64,000 bases of DNA from JAXDAY01 sp034679345 (lineage in GTDB: Bacteria > Eisenbacteria > RBG-16-71-46 > CAIMUX01 > VGJL01), in assembly GCA_034679345.1 (NCBI GenBank), contig JAXDAY010000022.1:26477-90476 (forward strand), in the 5' to 3' direction. Positions 26,591 through 34,847 of the stretch are shown here, piece by piece (the stretch's first letter is position 1; every line of letters begins with the position of its first letter). The notes beneath the pieces were generated by a model. It ran no database searches. It was not told the DNA's origin and saw only the letters and a list, made by a program, of their open reading frames with translations. Both the position numbers and the translations under genes were made by a program.

Positions 26591-27208
26591 CTACTGCCCG
26601 GAGCGGGGGAGCAGGCCTTGGGACCTCATCCAGTCGCTCACTTCGCGCATTCGCTTCCGGTACTCGTGGGGAGGTTCGAATGGAACCGGCCCCGACTCCC
26701 GCGCGGCGGAGAGGCACTCATCCGCGTCCTTTGGAAAGCCGTTGTCGCCGTAGTGCGATACCGTCTCGGCCGCCAGGCGGGCGCGGATGACGAGAACCGA
26801 GTAGTTGCGGCCGTCGAGGAAGAGATAGGCGAGCGTCCGGCCGTAAGGGTCCTTGGTCGTCGAGCGGAGGATCTCGACCTCTTCCGCGACTGCGAAGGCT
26901 CCCATGGCGAAGGCGGCCGCCTCACGCCCGAAGGGTTGGTCGTAGGGGATGTTGTGGCCGACATGCCGCGTCTCGGGGCAATCGATTCCGAGGATCCTCA
27001 CTGTTTCGCGCTCCCCCTCGGGCCAGTCGATTGTCACGGTGTCGCCGTCGTCCACTTCGATCCGCTCGGCGGGCACGGCGACCCTCGTTCCCGCCGGCCT
27101 TTCCTGGGCTTCCCGCTTCTGCGCCCACGAGGCGCCCGGGAGGCTGGCGGACAACGCCATGATTCCCACGGCGCAAGCGAGGACCGATCGAGGGATGCGC
27201 AGAGTCAT
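26591..27208 (-). CDS. thermonuclease (SNase-like), exported
   Basis: 205 aa. A signal peptide (ending about ASWA, residue 29) is followed by a staphylococcal-nuclease domain: DDGDTVTIDW, RILGIDCPETRH, the catalytic-arginine segments and DPYGRTLAYLFLDG, and the final helical region RKRMREVSDWMRSQ. The fold normally hydrolyses DNA/RNA with Ca2+. In this protein the Arg of RILGID and the Glu of CPETR are the expected catalytic residues. ATG 27208 has a good GGAGG upstream. It is exported to the periplasm or outside. Confidence 0.86.
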   Translation of the reverse strand: MTLRIPRSVLACAVGIMALSASLPGASWAQKREAQERPAGTRVAVPAERIEVDDGDTVTIDWPEGERETVRILGIDCPETRHVGHNIPYDQPFGREAAAFAMGAFAVAEEVEILRSTTKDPYGRTLAYLFLDGRNYSVLVIRARLAAETVSHYGDNGFPKDADECLSAARESGPVPFEPPHEYRKRMREVSDWMRSQGLLPRSGQ

Positions 27209-27254
27209 TCGTCCTCCGTTCGGCTTCCGGGAGGATTCCGGAGCCGGGTCTGGA

Positions 27255-27710
27255 TCAATCGGGCGATCCGCCGTCACCTTCGAGGGCCAGCAAGAAGAGC
27301 TCGCGCTCGGCACGTTCGTGCTGGTCGAGAAGGGCGAAGAACTCGCTCGCTTCGACGCGCAAGGCGGCGTCCGTGCCCGGTTGCACCAGCGCCCGGGCGG
27401 TCTCGCAGAGCGCCGTCGCCTTGCCGAGCAGGATCCCGTGCTCCTGGAGCAGTTGCCGCAGACGATAGCTGGCATTGGGGAGCGTCTCGACGATTTCATC
27501 GTGAAGTCGATCCTGCTCCTCGTTGGCGAAATGAACCTCCAAGAGCGAAGCCAGGTCGGAGAGATCCTTCCTCACATCGATGATCCAGGAGCTGAATGCG
27601 GGACAGGAGCCGTCCGCGAGACGGCCCGCGAGCCTCCCCTCGATCTCGAGCAGTCGGTGATGATCCTGAAGAACATCTTCCAGAGCGGGTTTGCGTCTTG
27701 TCTCCCTCAT
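27255..27710 (-). CDS. hemerythrin-like HHE-domain protein
   Basis: 151 aa, four-helix bundle with ligand candidates of the hemerythrin family: DHHRLLE, EVHFANEE, QEHGILL and DQHERAERELF. It probably binds a di-iron centre and oxygen or NO. It ends 46 bp upstream of the thermonuclease gene and is divergent from PNPase. GGAGGT precedes the ATG with a short spacing. An extended -10 element TGCTAAAAT lies about 50 bp upstream. Confidence 0.8.
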   Translation of the reverse strand: MRETRRKPALEDVLQDHHRLLEIEGRLAGRLADGSCPAFSSWIIDVRKDLSDLASLLEVHFANEEQDRLHDEIVETLPNASYRLRQLLQEHGILLGKATALCETARALVQPGTDAALRVEASEFFALLDQHERAERELFLLALEGDGGSPD

Positions 27711-27759
27711 CCCACCTCCTCGGAGCCGGTCGTGCCCGTTCCTCCGCCCACCTCGGGAG

Positions 27760-27768
27760 ATTTTAGCA
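27760..27768 (-). promoter_or_regulatory. extended -10 promoter of the hemerythrin-like gene
   Basis: Reverse-strand TGCTAAAAT (TG-N-TAAAAT). Expected transcription start lies about 43 bases before the ATG at 27710. No clear -35. Confidence 0.35.
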
Positions 27769-27892
27769 CGCCGGAGGGATGCGGTCGCGCCAAGGGGACG
27801 CCGGACGACGCGGATCGCCGGTCGGCGCGCCTCCCCCTGGACGACCGACTTCGATGGGGGCTACCGTCACTTGGCGAAGGAGGGATCGTTCC

Positions 27893-29992
27893 GTGGAACA
27901 ACGTTCCGTTCGGGTCCTCGACACCCTGTTCCAGATCGAGTGGGGCCGGATTGCGGCGCAGGCCAACGGCGCAGTTCTCGTCCGCCAGGGTGACACCGTG
28001 GTCATGGCGGCCGTCGTCGCGGCCGAGGAGGCGCGCCCGGGCGGCGACTTCTTCCCCCTCACCGTCGAATACCGGGAGCGCTTCTCCGCGGTAGGCCGTT
28101 TTCCCGGCGGTTACAGGAAGCGGGAAGGCGCCGCCTCCGAGCACGAGATTCTCGCCAGCCGGCTGATCGATCGGTCGATCCGCCCGCTCTTCCCCGAATC
28201 GTATCGATGCGAGGTCCAAGCGATGGTGACCGTCCTCGCCTGCGAGCCGGGCGGCGATCCCTCGGTCCTGGGGATTCTCGCGGCGTCGGCGGCGCTTCAG
28301 CTCTCGGACATTCCATGGAACGGACCGGCGGCGCCGGTTCGTCTGGGCCGCGCGGCGGAGGGGGGATGGCTCGTCTATCCCGGGCCGGGAGAACGCGCGA
28401 GCTCGAAGATCGACCTCGTCCTGAGCTTCACGCCCGAGGGGCTCGTCATGGCTGAGGGGGCAGCGAAGGAGATCGCCGAAGAGGACCTCATCGAAGGCCT
28501 CGAGTACGCGGAAAGAGCGGCCCACCCCCTCGTGGCCGCGCTTCAGGAGATCCGGTCTGCGGGGAAGGCGAAGCGGGAGCCGGCGCGGGAAGTCGGCGAC
28601 TCGGCTTTGATCGACGCGGCGCGCCGCGCCGCGGAGAAGATCATCGCGCAGGCGGCCGGGACTGCGGTGAAGCAGGAGCGCCGCGCCCTCCTGCGTTCCG
28701 CGCGCGAGGCGGCGCTCGCGGCTGTTCTCACGGACTTCCCCGGGCGCGAGTCGGAGACCGACCAGGCTCTGGAGTCGATTGCTTACGAGGTTTTCCGCGG
28801 AACGATCCTCGAATCGGGAAGACGCGCCGACGGACGAGGCCCAAGCGAGATCCGTCCGATCCATTGCGAGGTCGGCTGGCTTCCCCGCGTCCACGGTTCG
28901 GCGCTCTTCACGCGAGGCGAGACGCAGGCGATGGCGGTCTGCACCTTGGGCACCGGGCGCGACGAGCAGGAGATCGAGGACCTCTCCGGCGTGCGCCGGG
29001 AGGCGTTTCATCTCTTCTACCGGTTTCCGCCGTACTCGGTGGGGGAGGTCCGACCGCTGCGGGGTCCCGGTCGACGGGAGATCGGCCATGGCCATCTCGC
29101 ACGGCGGGCCCTCGCCGGAGTTCTCCCGACCCCGGAGATCTTCCCCTACACGATCAAGCTCGAGTCGGAAATCACCTCCTCGAACGGTTCATCCAGCATG
29201 GCGACCGTCTGCGGGGGGTGTCTCGCCCTGATGGACGCGGGCGTGCCGATCGCGCGGCCCGTCGCCGGGATCGCGATGGGATTGATACGCGAGGAAGAGC
29301 GGGTAGCGATTCTCTCGGACATTCTCGGAGACGAGGATCACCTGGGCGACATGGATTTCAAGGTCGCGGGGAGCGATGCGGGGATCACGGCGGTGCAGCT
29401 CGACAACAAGATCGGCGCGGTTCCGCTCCGCCTGCTCCGCGACGCGCTCGCGCAGGCGCGGGAAGGAAGGATTCACATCCTCGGCAAGATGCGCGCGGCC
29501 CTCGCGAAGCCACGCGCCGACCTCTCGCCTCACGCCCCCCGGGTGGACACACTCCGGATCGGCGTCCACCGGATCCGCGATCTGATCGGCCCCGGAGGGC
29601 GAGTCATCCAGGATCTCCAGGCCGACTCCGGCAGCAAGATCGACGTCTCGGACGACGGGCTCGTCCGCGTCTACGCGCCCGACGTGGCCTCCCTGCAACA
29701 AACGATGCGACGCGTGCGCGATCTCACGGGAGAGCCGGAGGTGGGGCGGATTTACCGGGGCGTGGTCACGGGAGTCAAGGACTTCGGCGTCTTCGTGCGA
29801 CTCTTCCAGGGGATCGAGGGGCTGGTGCACGCGACGGAGCTCGCGGCCGGACCCGTCCGCGATGCTTCGCAGATCGCGTCGGAGGGGGACGAGATGGTGG
29901 TCAAGGTGCTCGGCGTCGATGGTCAGGGGAAGATCCGGCTGTCGAGGAAGCAGGCGCTGGGAGTGGCGGAGAGCGAGATCGCGAACGCCTGA
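27893..29992 (+). CDS. pnp: polyribonucleotide nucleotidyltransferase (PNPase)
   Basis: 699 aa, the normal length. Two RNase-PH cores are seen: the first with FFPLTVEYRERFSAVGRFPGGY and the second with the phosphorolytic block GRREIGHGHLARRAL, SNGSSSMATVCGG and ILGDEDHLGDMDFKVAG. KH (LIGPGGRVIQDLQADSGSKID) and S1 (YRGVVTGVKDFGVFVRL) domains follow. It degrades RNA phosphorolytically in the cytoplasm, in the degradosome of many bacteria. GTG 27893 with GGAGG nine bases upstream is preferred over the longer open frame. The usual upstream rpsO is absent, so pnp is monocistronic here. Confidence 0.96.
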   Translation: MEQRSVRVLDTLFQIEWGRIAAQANGAVLVRQGDTVVMAAVVAAEEARPGGDFFPLTVEYRERFSAVGRFPGGYRKREGAASEHEILASRLIDRSIRPLFPESYRCEVQAMVTVLACEPGGDPSVLGILAASAALQLSDIPWNGPAAPVRLGRAAEGGWLVYPGPGERASSKIDLVLSFTPEGLVMAEGAAKEIAEEDLIEGLEYAERAAHPLVAALQEIRSAGKAKREPAREVGDSALIDAARRAAEKIIAQAAGTAVKQERRALLRSAREAALAAVLTDFPGRESETDQALESIAYEVFRGTILESGRRADGRGPSEIRPIHCEVGWLPRVHGSALFTRGETQAMAVCTLGTGRDEQEIEDLSGVRREAFHLFYRFPPYSVGEVRPLRGPGRREIGHGHLARRALAGVLPTPEIFPYTIKLESEITSSNGSSSMATVCGGCLALMDAGVPIARPVAGIAMGLIREEERVAILSDILGDEDHLGDMDFKVAGSDAGITAVQLDNKIGAVPLRLLRDALAQAREGRIHILGKMRAALAKPRADLSPHAPRVDTLRIGVHRIRDLIGPGGRVIQDLQADSGSKIDVSDDGLVRVYAPDVASLQQTMRRVRDLTGEPEVGRIYRGVVTGVKDFGVFVRLFQGIEGLVHATELAAGPVRDASQIASEGDEMVVKVLGVDGQGKIRLSRKQALGVAESEIANA

Positions 29993-30011
29993 CGCTGGAA
30001 GGACGCGCCGT

Positions 30012-30518
30012 TCAGTCGCGCGAGCCCCCCCGATTCCAGAAGACGATCGCGGCGGGGGTGTGCTTCTCGATCTCAGCGGCCGCCTTGTCGGTGACCACGC
30101 AGTGCTCGCCCCGCACGTGTCCGAAGCTCTGCACGATCGCCGCGGTCCCCGTGGCAAGGCGGCGCGCGGCGAGATCGGCGAGGTCGATGAAGCTGATTCG
30201 GCCCGAGGGGACGACGAAGAAGAAACGCCGGGCCCCGGCCGTGGCTTCGCGCATCCAACCGCCCCGAATCAGCGCGCCCAGTCTTCCCGCATGCGCCTCT
30301 TCCGCAGCGCGACGCCGCAACGCCTCCTCGCGAAGCCGATCAGAACGCCTCCGCTCCTCGATCTCTTGCCGGAGCCTTTCGTCCTCCGCGGCGCGCTCGG
30401 CCTCGAGACCCTCGCGTCCGACCTCGGCCGCGTGAAGCCTCTCCTCGTGCTTCGCCCGGCGAACCTGCTTGCTGGTGACCAACCCCGCCTTGCGGAGCTG
30501 CTCCCGAATGTCAGACAT
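30012..30518 (-). CDS. DUF2058-family protein
   Basis: 168 aa. It begins SDIREQLRKAGLVTSKQVRRAKHEE, then a charged helical coiled coil (about 25-75), and ends with a folded domain containing ISFIDLADLAARRLATG and VTDKAAAEIEK. This is the layout of DUF2058 (YaiL-like) proteins, which are basic and reported as nucleic-acid-associated, with no known function. The ATG at 30518 overlaps the stop of the upstream gene by 8 bases, so translation is probably coupled. It converges with pnp. Confidence 0.75.
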   Translation of the reverse strand: MSDIREQLRKAGLVTSKQVRRAKHEERLHAAEVGREGLEAERAAEDERLRQEIEERRRSDRLREEALRRRAAEEAHAGRLGALIRGGWMREATAGARRFFFVVPSGRISFIDLADLAARRLATGTAAIVQSFGHVRGEHCVVTDKAAAEIEKHTPAAIVFWNRGGSRD

Positions 30519-31062
30519 CCGCGGGATCGCCCCAAGGGTCGGCTGGGGGGCGCGGCTTCCTCCGAGCGAGAGATTCGCTTCGATTCGATCGAGGCGCGAC
30601 AAGGGCTTCGACTCCACGGCGCACCCCGCTGGCCACTGCCAGGAGCGCCCGTGCCGGCTCGAGAACGGTGCGATCGAAGCCGTCGCCGATCTCCGCGATG
30701 CGGGAACGTGCGAGGTCAAGCGAATCGGAGAGAGCCTCGACCTGCCGCTCGGCCACCTCCGTCGTCCGACGAGCAACCCGCGCCAACTCGTGCGTCTCCT
30801 GCCGGGCGAGCCCTGAGAGCTCTTCGGTGGTTTCTTTCACCCCGGCGAGAATCGCGGCCAGCTCATCGGAGGTTCTCTCTACCGCCGTTCGAAAAGCCCG
30901 CACGCCCGCCCCCATGTCCGAGATCTCCGGCTCGATGGAGCCGAGCAATCGTTCCACCCGCTCAACCAAACGGTTGATGACGCGGTAGAGGAGGAAGAGG
31001 ACGGCCACCTGCAGCGCCACACCGATGATGATCACGACAGCAAGAACGATGCTGAGTTCCAT
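30511..31062 (-). CDS. membrane-anchored coiled-coil protein, DUF948-like
   Basis: 183 aa. One N-terminal membrane helix (about residues 5-27) is followed by a long heptad-rich helical region and a Pro/Arg-rich C terminus (PRPPADPWGDP). DUF948-like proteins occur next to YtxH genes, as here (the YtxH gene ends 17 bases upstream on the same strand). It could bind the envelope or cytoskeleton; function is unknown. Confidence 0.72.
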   Translation of the reverse strand: MELSIVLAVVIIIGVALQVAVLFLLYRVINRLVERVERLLGSIEPEISDMGAGVRAFRTAVERTSDELAAILAGVKETTEELSGLARQETHELARVARRTTEVAERQVEALSDSLDLARSRIAEIGDGFDRTVLEPARALLAVASGVRRGVEALVAPRSNRSESLARRKPRPPADPWGDPADV

Positions 31063-31079
31063 CGAAGTGCTCCGGGGGC

Positions 31080-31382
31080 CTAGGACTCGCCCCGGCCACG
31101 CTCCTCGCGATAGGCGCTCTTGCCGGCCTCGATCGCGCTCGAGATCTGCTGCTTCTGGCGCTCCACGGCGCCGCGCACGGTGGAGACTCCCTCGCTGATG
31201 CGCTCGCCGGCCGAGTGTGCCGCCTCCGTGCCACGCCGGTAGGTCCTGCGCGAAGCATCGGCGATATCCCGCCGTAGCTCCTTGCCGGCCTTCGGCGCGA
31301 ACAGGAGAGCCAGGGCCGCCCCAATACCGGCTCCAATGAGGAAATAGGTCACCCGATCCGTCGAAGATCCGTGCTCACTCAT
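31080..31382 (-). CDS. YtxH-domain protein
   Basis: 100 aa. The N terminus TYFLIGAGIGAALALLFAPKAGKELR is the YtxH signature: a short membrane helix with LLFAPKSG-like ending. The rest is charged helix. YtxH proteins respond to stress in Firmicutes; here it is the first gene of a three-gene operon with a DUF948-like and a DUF2058 gene. AAGGAGG precedes the ATG. Confidence 0.86.
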   Translation of the reverse strand: MSEHGSSTDRVTYFLIGAGIGAALALLFAPKAGKELRRDIADASRRTYRRGTEAAHSAGERISEGVSTVRGAVERQKQQISSAIEAGKSAYREERGRGES

Positions 31383-31496
31383 GTTCGTCCTCCTTGGGTA
31401 GAACTGCTTGTCAGGTAGGCCTTTGAAGCCACGCTATACCGCCCGCCGGGGAGGGTCAAGGGTGGTCCGTCCCGCACACGTCAGGATAAGCCGCGC

Positions 31497-31524
31497 TTGA
31501 CTTTAATCGTGCCTTTGATACTAT
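31497..31524 (+). promoter_or_regulatory. sigma70-type promoter of the STWG-tail gene at 31688
   Basis: TTGACT, 16 bases, TACTAT. The transcript would carry a leader of about 155 bases before ATG 31688. The rest of the 305-base gap between the YtxH gene and 31688 shows no coding sequence. Confidence 0.6.
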
Positions 31525-31687
31525 TTTCTCCGGTCGCACCGATGGGGTCGATCCGGGGTCCGTGCACCCAAAAATCGACGTGTGGGCCTCGAGGAGTGCC
31601 CCGGGAGGGAGTCCAATGCGGGATTCCCGTGTGCGAACCGACTAGTCCATGGGCTGAAGTAACCTTTACTCCGCGTAGGGAGGAGCC

Positions 31688-32674
31688 ATGCGTAACGCTT
31701 TTGCTATCGTGGTTCTGGGTCTCCTGACCCTCACGCTTCCCGCTCTCGCCGAGGTTGCCACGACGGACGGCCCTGATCACGGCCAGCCGATCGGCGGAAC
31801 CTCCGTCCGTGTCGAGTGTCCCGGCACGGTCGTTTGGGATACGGGAATGTACGACGCCTTCACGCCCCCGACGGGCTGTTCCACCGCCGGGAGTGCGCAG
31901 TGCTTCGTCAACGCCATCAACGATGGCGCGTTTCCGGTCGACGGTCGTCGGCTCGCTGACGACTTCTTCGGTCTCGGCGGCGACCCGATCACTCATGTGA
32001 AGGTCTGGGCCCGCTACAACCAGCAGGGTTACGACTATCACGCGCAGCTTCCCACCTCACTGCATGGTTTCTGCGTGAAGTTCTATTGCCCCGCTGGCGA
32101 CTTCTGGTGCCCTGACGGCTCGGTCGAAGGAGAGGATGCGATCGGAGCGATCTGCTACGACGAATACTCTGACAGCTTCGTCGATGAGGAGATCCTCGAG
32201 TACCTGCCTCGCCACTTCAACCACTGCATCGAGCTGCCGGTGCCGTTCTACGCCGACTACGGCGTGCCCTATTGGGTGAGCGTTTCCGCCGACTTCGACT
32301 TCACATCGTTCGGCGGTGGCGTGACACAGTGGTTCTGGCGCGCGTTCGAGGGCGTTGGCAACAGCGCCTGCGAGTTCTCCTGGTGGGACACCTGGAATAC
32401 TCCGAACACGAACTGGAACGCAGTCTCGGTAGCCCTGGATATGCCGTGCTGGGCCGGCTGGGACTCGGCGGTGAAGCTCTACTCGAACCCGGCTGGCGAG
32501 CCGACTGGCGCCTGCTGCTACGAGGATGGCAGCTGCGCCGTCGTGACCCGTGTCGCGTGCGATGAGGCGGGTGGTCTGTACATGGGCGACAACGTCCCGT
32601 GCGACCCGAACCCGTGCCCGACTCCGGTTCGCGAGAGCTCGACCTGGGGCCAGATCAAGGCGAACTATCGCTAA
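31688..32674 (+). CDS. secreted protein with Cys-rich module and STWG tail
   Basis: 328 aa. Signal peptide about residues 1-21 (ALA cleavage). The mature region (about 22-270) has many Asp/Gly/Trp/Cys residues and no recognisable catalytic motif. The last 55 residues are a six-Cys module (GACCYEDGSC ... CDPNPC) followed by SSTWGQIKANYR at the very C terminus. The following gene ends in the same way. GGAGG precedes ATG 31688, and a good promoter and terminator flank it, so it is transcribed alone. The unusually good promoter suggests high expression. Function unknown; a surface or extracellular location is likely. Confidence 0.8.
   Translation: MRNAFAIVVLGLLTLTLPALAEVATTDGPDHGQPIGGTSVRVECPGTVVWDTGMYDAFTPPTGCSTAGSAQCFVNAINDGAFPVDGRRLADDFFGLGGDPITHVKVWARYNQQGYDYHAQLPTSLHGFCVKFYCPAGDFWCPDGSVEGEDAIGAICYDEYSDSFVDEEILEYLPRHFNHCIELPVPFYADYGVPYWVSVSADFDFTSFGGGVTQWFWRAFEGVGNSACEFSWWDTWNTPNTNWNAVSVALDMPCWAGWDSAVKLYSNPAGEPTGACCYEDGSCAVVTRVACDEAGGLYMGDNVPCDPNPCPTPVRESSTWGQIKANYR
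32507..32671 (+). repeat. six-cysteine module plus STWG terminal motif
   Basis: Encodes GACC...GxC...C...GGLYMG...CDPNPC, then a spacer and STWGQIKANYR. It parallels 33712-33876 and the reverse-strand 25362-25652 in spacing and in the terminal motif. Confidence 0.65.
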
Positions 32675-32707
32675 TCGATTCAGCCATTGTCCGGTAAGTC
32701 AGCCTGG

Positions 32708-32741
32708 ACCCGGGGCTTGCAGAGCCCCGGGTCCCCTTTTT
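32708..32741 (+). terminator. intrinsic terminator
   Basis: ACCCGGGGCT and AGCCCCGGGT form a perfect 10-base stem with a TGCAG loop, followed by CCCC and TTTTT. It is almost the same sequence as the terminator at 33914, after the next gene. Confidence 0.85.
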
Positions 32742-32805
32742 CGGTCTGCCCGAATCGCGGAGCTCGAGGGGCGCCTTTCGGCCGGCCTCCAGCGGATTTC
32801 AAGCG

Positions 32806-32834
32806 TTGAAACCGGCACGCCGCCGCGCTATTCT
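32806..32834 (+). promoter_or_regulatory. sigma70-type promoter of the STWG-tail gene at 32935
   Basis: TTGAAA, 17 bases, TATTCT. The leader to ATG 32935 is about 95 bases. Confidence 0.6.
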
Positions 32835-32934
32835 CTTTGCGCGACAAGGGGGGCCGTCTCCAAGGCGGCAGCCAGGGGGCTCATGTGTGGCGCGCCACAA
32901 CCATGAGAGAGCCAGGATCAAAGGAGGTCAATCC

Positions 32935-33879
32935 ATGACACTTAGGCTAGTGATCGTAGTACTGGTTGGCGCACTGGCCGTCGGGACGGCGGCGGCCCAA
33001 TACTCCTCCGACTTCGAAGGGCTCATCGCAGATCCCAACGGCGTCATCCTGACCGGCCAGGACGCCTACTACCTGCCCGCCGGGAGCATCGACTTCAAAG
33101 CCTACACCTACACCTCGAACGTCCTCACCGTTCCGGAGAATCCCGAGGGCGGAAGCCAGTTCATCGCTGGAACATCGGAGCCAAACGCTCTCTACGCGCG
33201 CGCGCAGCGCGACTTCTCGACCTTTGACTGGTTCTGGAGGTTCGAGTACGACGTCTGCGGTCTATATCATCTGACTCCGCCGGCGACGAACAACCTCGGC
33301 AGCTTCTCGCTTCGAGTCGACGATGTGAACAACACCTACATCAACCTGCTCTACTTCCCGGATGTCAACAACCCAACTACGTTCCATGTCAGCTACATCG
33401 CCTACGACGCTGGCGGCGTGGCGTTCACGAGTCCCGGCCTGACCCCAGGACCGCAGTGGGAGAACCTCCCGCTCTGGACGTGGTTCCATGTCTGGACCGA
33501 CGTGGACTACGCCACCAACAAGATCGTGAGCGTCGGCATGCGCAATATCGAAACCGGTGAGCAGTGGGCCACCGAGCCTGTCGAGTGGTACATGTACGGC
33601 GGAGCCGGCGGCGCTCCGAACACCCCCGTCGCATTCCGGTTCTTTGCCGGTGGCGCGAACGGCGGCAACACCGTCGCATGGGACAACACGCGGCTCGAGC
33701 CGATCTTCCCGGGCGCCTGCTGCCTGCCCGACGGCACGTGCCTCTACATCGAGGAGATCGCGTGCGCGGAACAGGGCGGTGAGTGGCTTGGACCCGAGTC
33801 GGTCTGCGATCCGAATCCGTGCGAGGGGACGCCCACAGAGGAGAGCACCTGGGGGAGGATCAAGGCGAGCTTCCGCTAG
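32935..33879 (+). CDS. secreted protein with Cys-rich module and STWG tail
   Basis: 314 aa. Signal peptide about residues 1-20 (TAAA cleavage). The mature domain (about 22-255) is beta-rich (SSDFEGLIADPNGVI, FSTFDWFWRFEYDVC, FHVSYIAYDAGGV) and resembles a LamG/concanavalin-like sandwich, but I cannot place it in a family. The C terminus has the six-Cys module GACCLPDGTC ... CDPNPC and ESTWGRIKASFR. ATG 32935 is chosen for the strong AAGGAGGT seven bases upstream. Its own promoter and terminator bracket it. It may be a carbohydrate-binding or structural surface protein. Confidence 0.8.
   Translation: MTLRLVIVVLVGALAVGTAAAQYSSDFEGLIADPNGVILTGQDAYYLPAGSIDFKAYTYTSNVLTVPENPEGGSQFIAGTSEPNALYARAQRDFSTFDWFWRFEYDVCGLYHLTPPATNNLGSFSLRVDDVNNTYINLLYFPDVNNPTTFHVSYIAYDAGGVAFTSPGLTPGPQWENLPLWTWFHVWTDVDYATNKIVSVGMRNIETGEQWATEPVEWYMYGGAGGAPNTPVAFRFFAGGANGGNTVAWDNTRLEPIFPGACCLPDGTCLYIEEIACAEQGGEWLGPESVCDPNPCEGTPTEESTWGRIKASFR
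33712..33876 (+). repeat. six-cysteine module plus STWG terminal motif
   Basis: Encodes GACC...GTC...C...GGEWLG...CDPNPC, spacer, and ESTWGRIKASFR. Together with 32507-32671 it shows a tail module shared by two tandem genes. Confidence 0.65.
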
Positions 33880-33905
33880 GCGAGATCCGGCGGCTTCTCA
33901 GTCGG

Positions 33906-34748
33906 TCAGTCCAGACCCGGGGCGCCAGGAGCCCCGGGTCTTTTATCGACACTTGGAGCGGAGGATTGCGCTTGCGGCCGCCGGAGGTCGCTGAGTTTCA
34001 GGCTGTCGGGTCGCGCCGAGGGCTCCAGACCCTCGAGGATCTGACGAAGCTTCCACGCGGCCGTCTTGATCGGGGGCGGGCTCGGAAATCGAATCTCGTT
34101 CTCTCTCATGCTCAGAAGCCCGGATCGTCCCTTCCAGTCGCGGTTGTACCCCACGGCCAAGCCCCAGCGCTCTCCTTGCCAGACGAAGAGAACCAGCCCC
34201 GTGATCCTCGTGTCGTCCAGCTTCCCGCCGACGAGGTGGTCTAGCCAGCCGGCGACGTCGACCCAGATGATGCCTTCCTGCAGCGCGAAGAGATGGACGT
34301 CGGAGAGCCGGACCTCTTGAGTCTTCCCGTCCTCCTTGTGGGAGATGAGCAGCTCGCCGAGGATCCACTCCCGGAAGCGGACCTCGCGACTCGCCCGCAG
34401 CCGGCCGGGCGCGTACCCCAGGATCCGATAGGGAACCGGAATGGAGAGAGGCGCCTGGAAGGAAGCGGTGATGTCGGCGGTCCGATGGGGTTGGCCCATG
34501 AGCCGCCGGAGATGATCGAGATGCTCATAGGGTAGCTGGGTCTTCGTGGCGTGCGTTTGCAGGAACGACTCCAGCGTGGTGGCATCCACGGATCCGTAGA
34601 GATCGGCGTCGACGAGGCCGACCAGGTAGGCGAAGACGGGGTCCTTCACCCCGACGGCCGGATGGATCGTGTCGGGACGGATCTCGTGCCCGTCGCCGGT
34701 CTGGAGCGAGGCTGCCGCGAGACACAGGGAGAGGAGAATGCCGTTCAT
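33906..34748 (-). CDS. hypothetical exported protein
   Basis: 280 aa. Signal-like N terminus (about residues 1-18). The middle has an apparent beta-rich domain with EGIIWVDVAGWLDHLVGG and LVLFVWQGERWGLAVG. I recognise no family. Its 3' end runs through the terminator hairpin of the convergent gene at 32935, so the last residues (VDKRPGAPGAPGLD) are partly encoded by that hairpin. The start ATG 34748 has no strong ribosome binding site but begins the signal sequence. It is divergent from the Wzi-like gene. Confidence 0.55.
   Translation of the reverse strand: MNGILLSLCLAAASLQTGDGHEIRPDTIHPAVGVKDPVFAYLVGLVDADLYGSVDATTLESFLQTHATKTQLPYEHLDHLRRLMGQPHRTADITASFQAPLSIPVPYRILGYAPGRLRASREVRFREWILGELLISHKEDGKTQEVRLSDVHLFALQEGIIWVDVAGWLDHLVGGKLDDTRITGLVLFVWQGERWGLAVGYNRDWKGRSGLLSMRENEIRFPSPPPIKTAAWKLRQILEGLEPSARPDSLKLSDLRRPQAQSSAPSVDKRPGAPGAPGLD
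33914..33944 (+). terminator. intrinsic terminator
   Basis: GACCCGGGGC pairs perfectly with GCCCCGGGTC around a seven-base loop (GCCAGGA), followed by TTTT. The stem is nearly identical to that of the terminator at 32708-32741. It lies inside the 3' end of the convergent gene. Confidence 0.8.
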
Positions 34749-34847
34749 GGCTCGATTCTGCCGTCCGGCGCGAGGAATGCGCAAGAAGCGGCTCGGGAGC
34801 GAAGAATCGGCTTCCGGCGGACGGCCGTTGCGGGTTAACTCTCCCGC

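Noticed and set aside
26666..26690. GGTTCGAA-like sequence resembling a tRNA T-arm
   Set aside because: It lies inside the thermonuclease coding sequence and no acceptor stem or other arms surround it.
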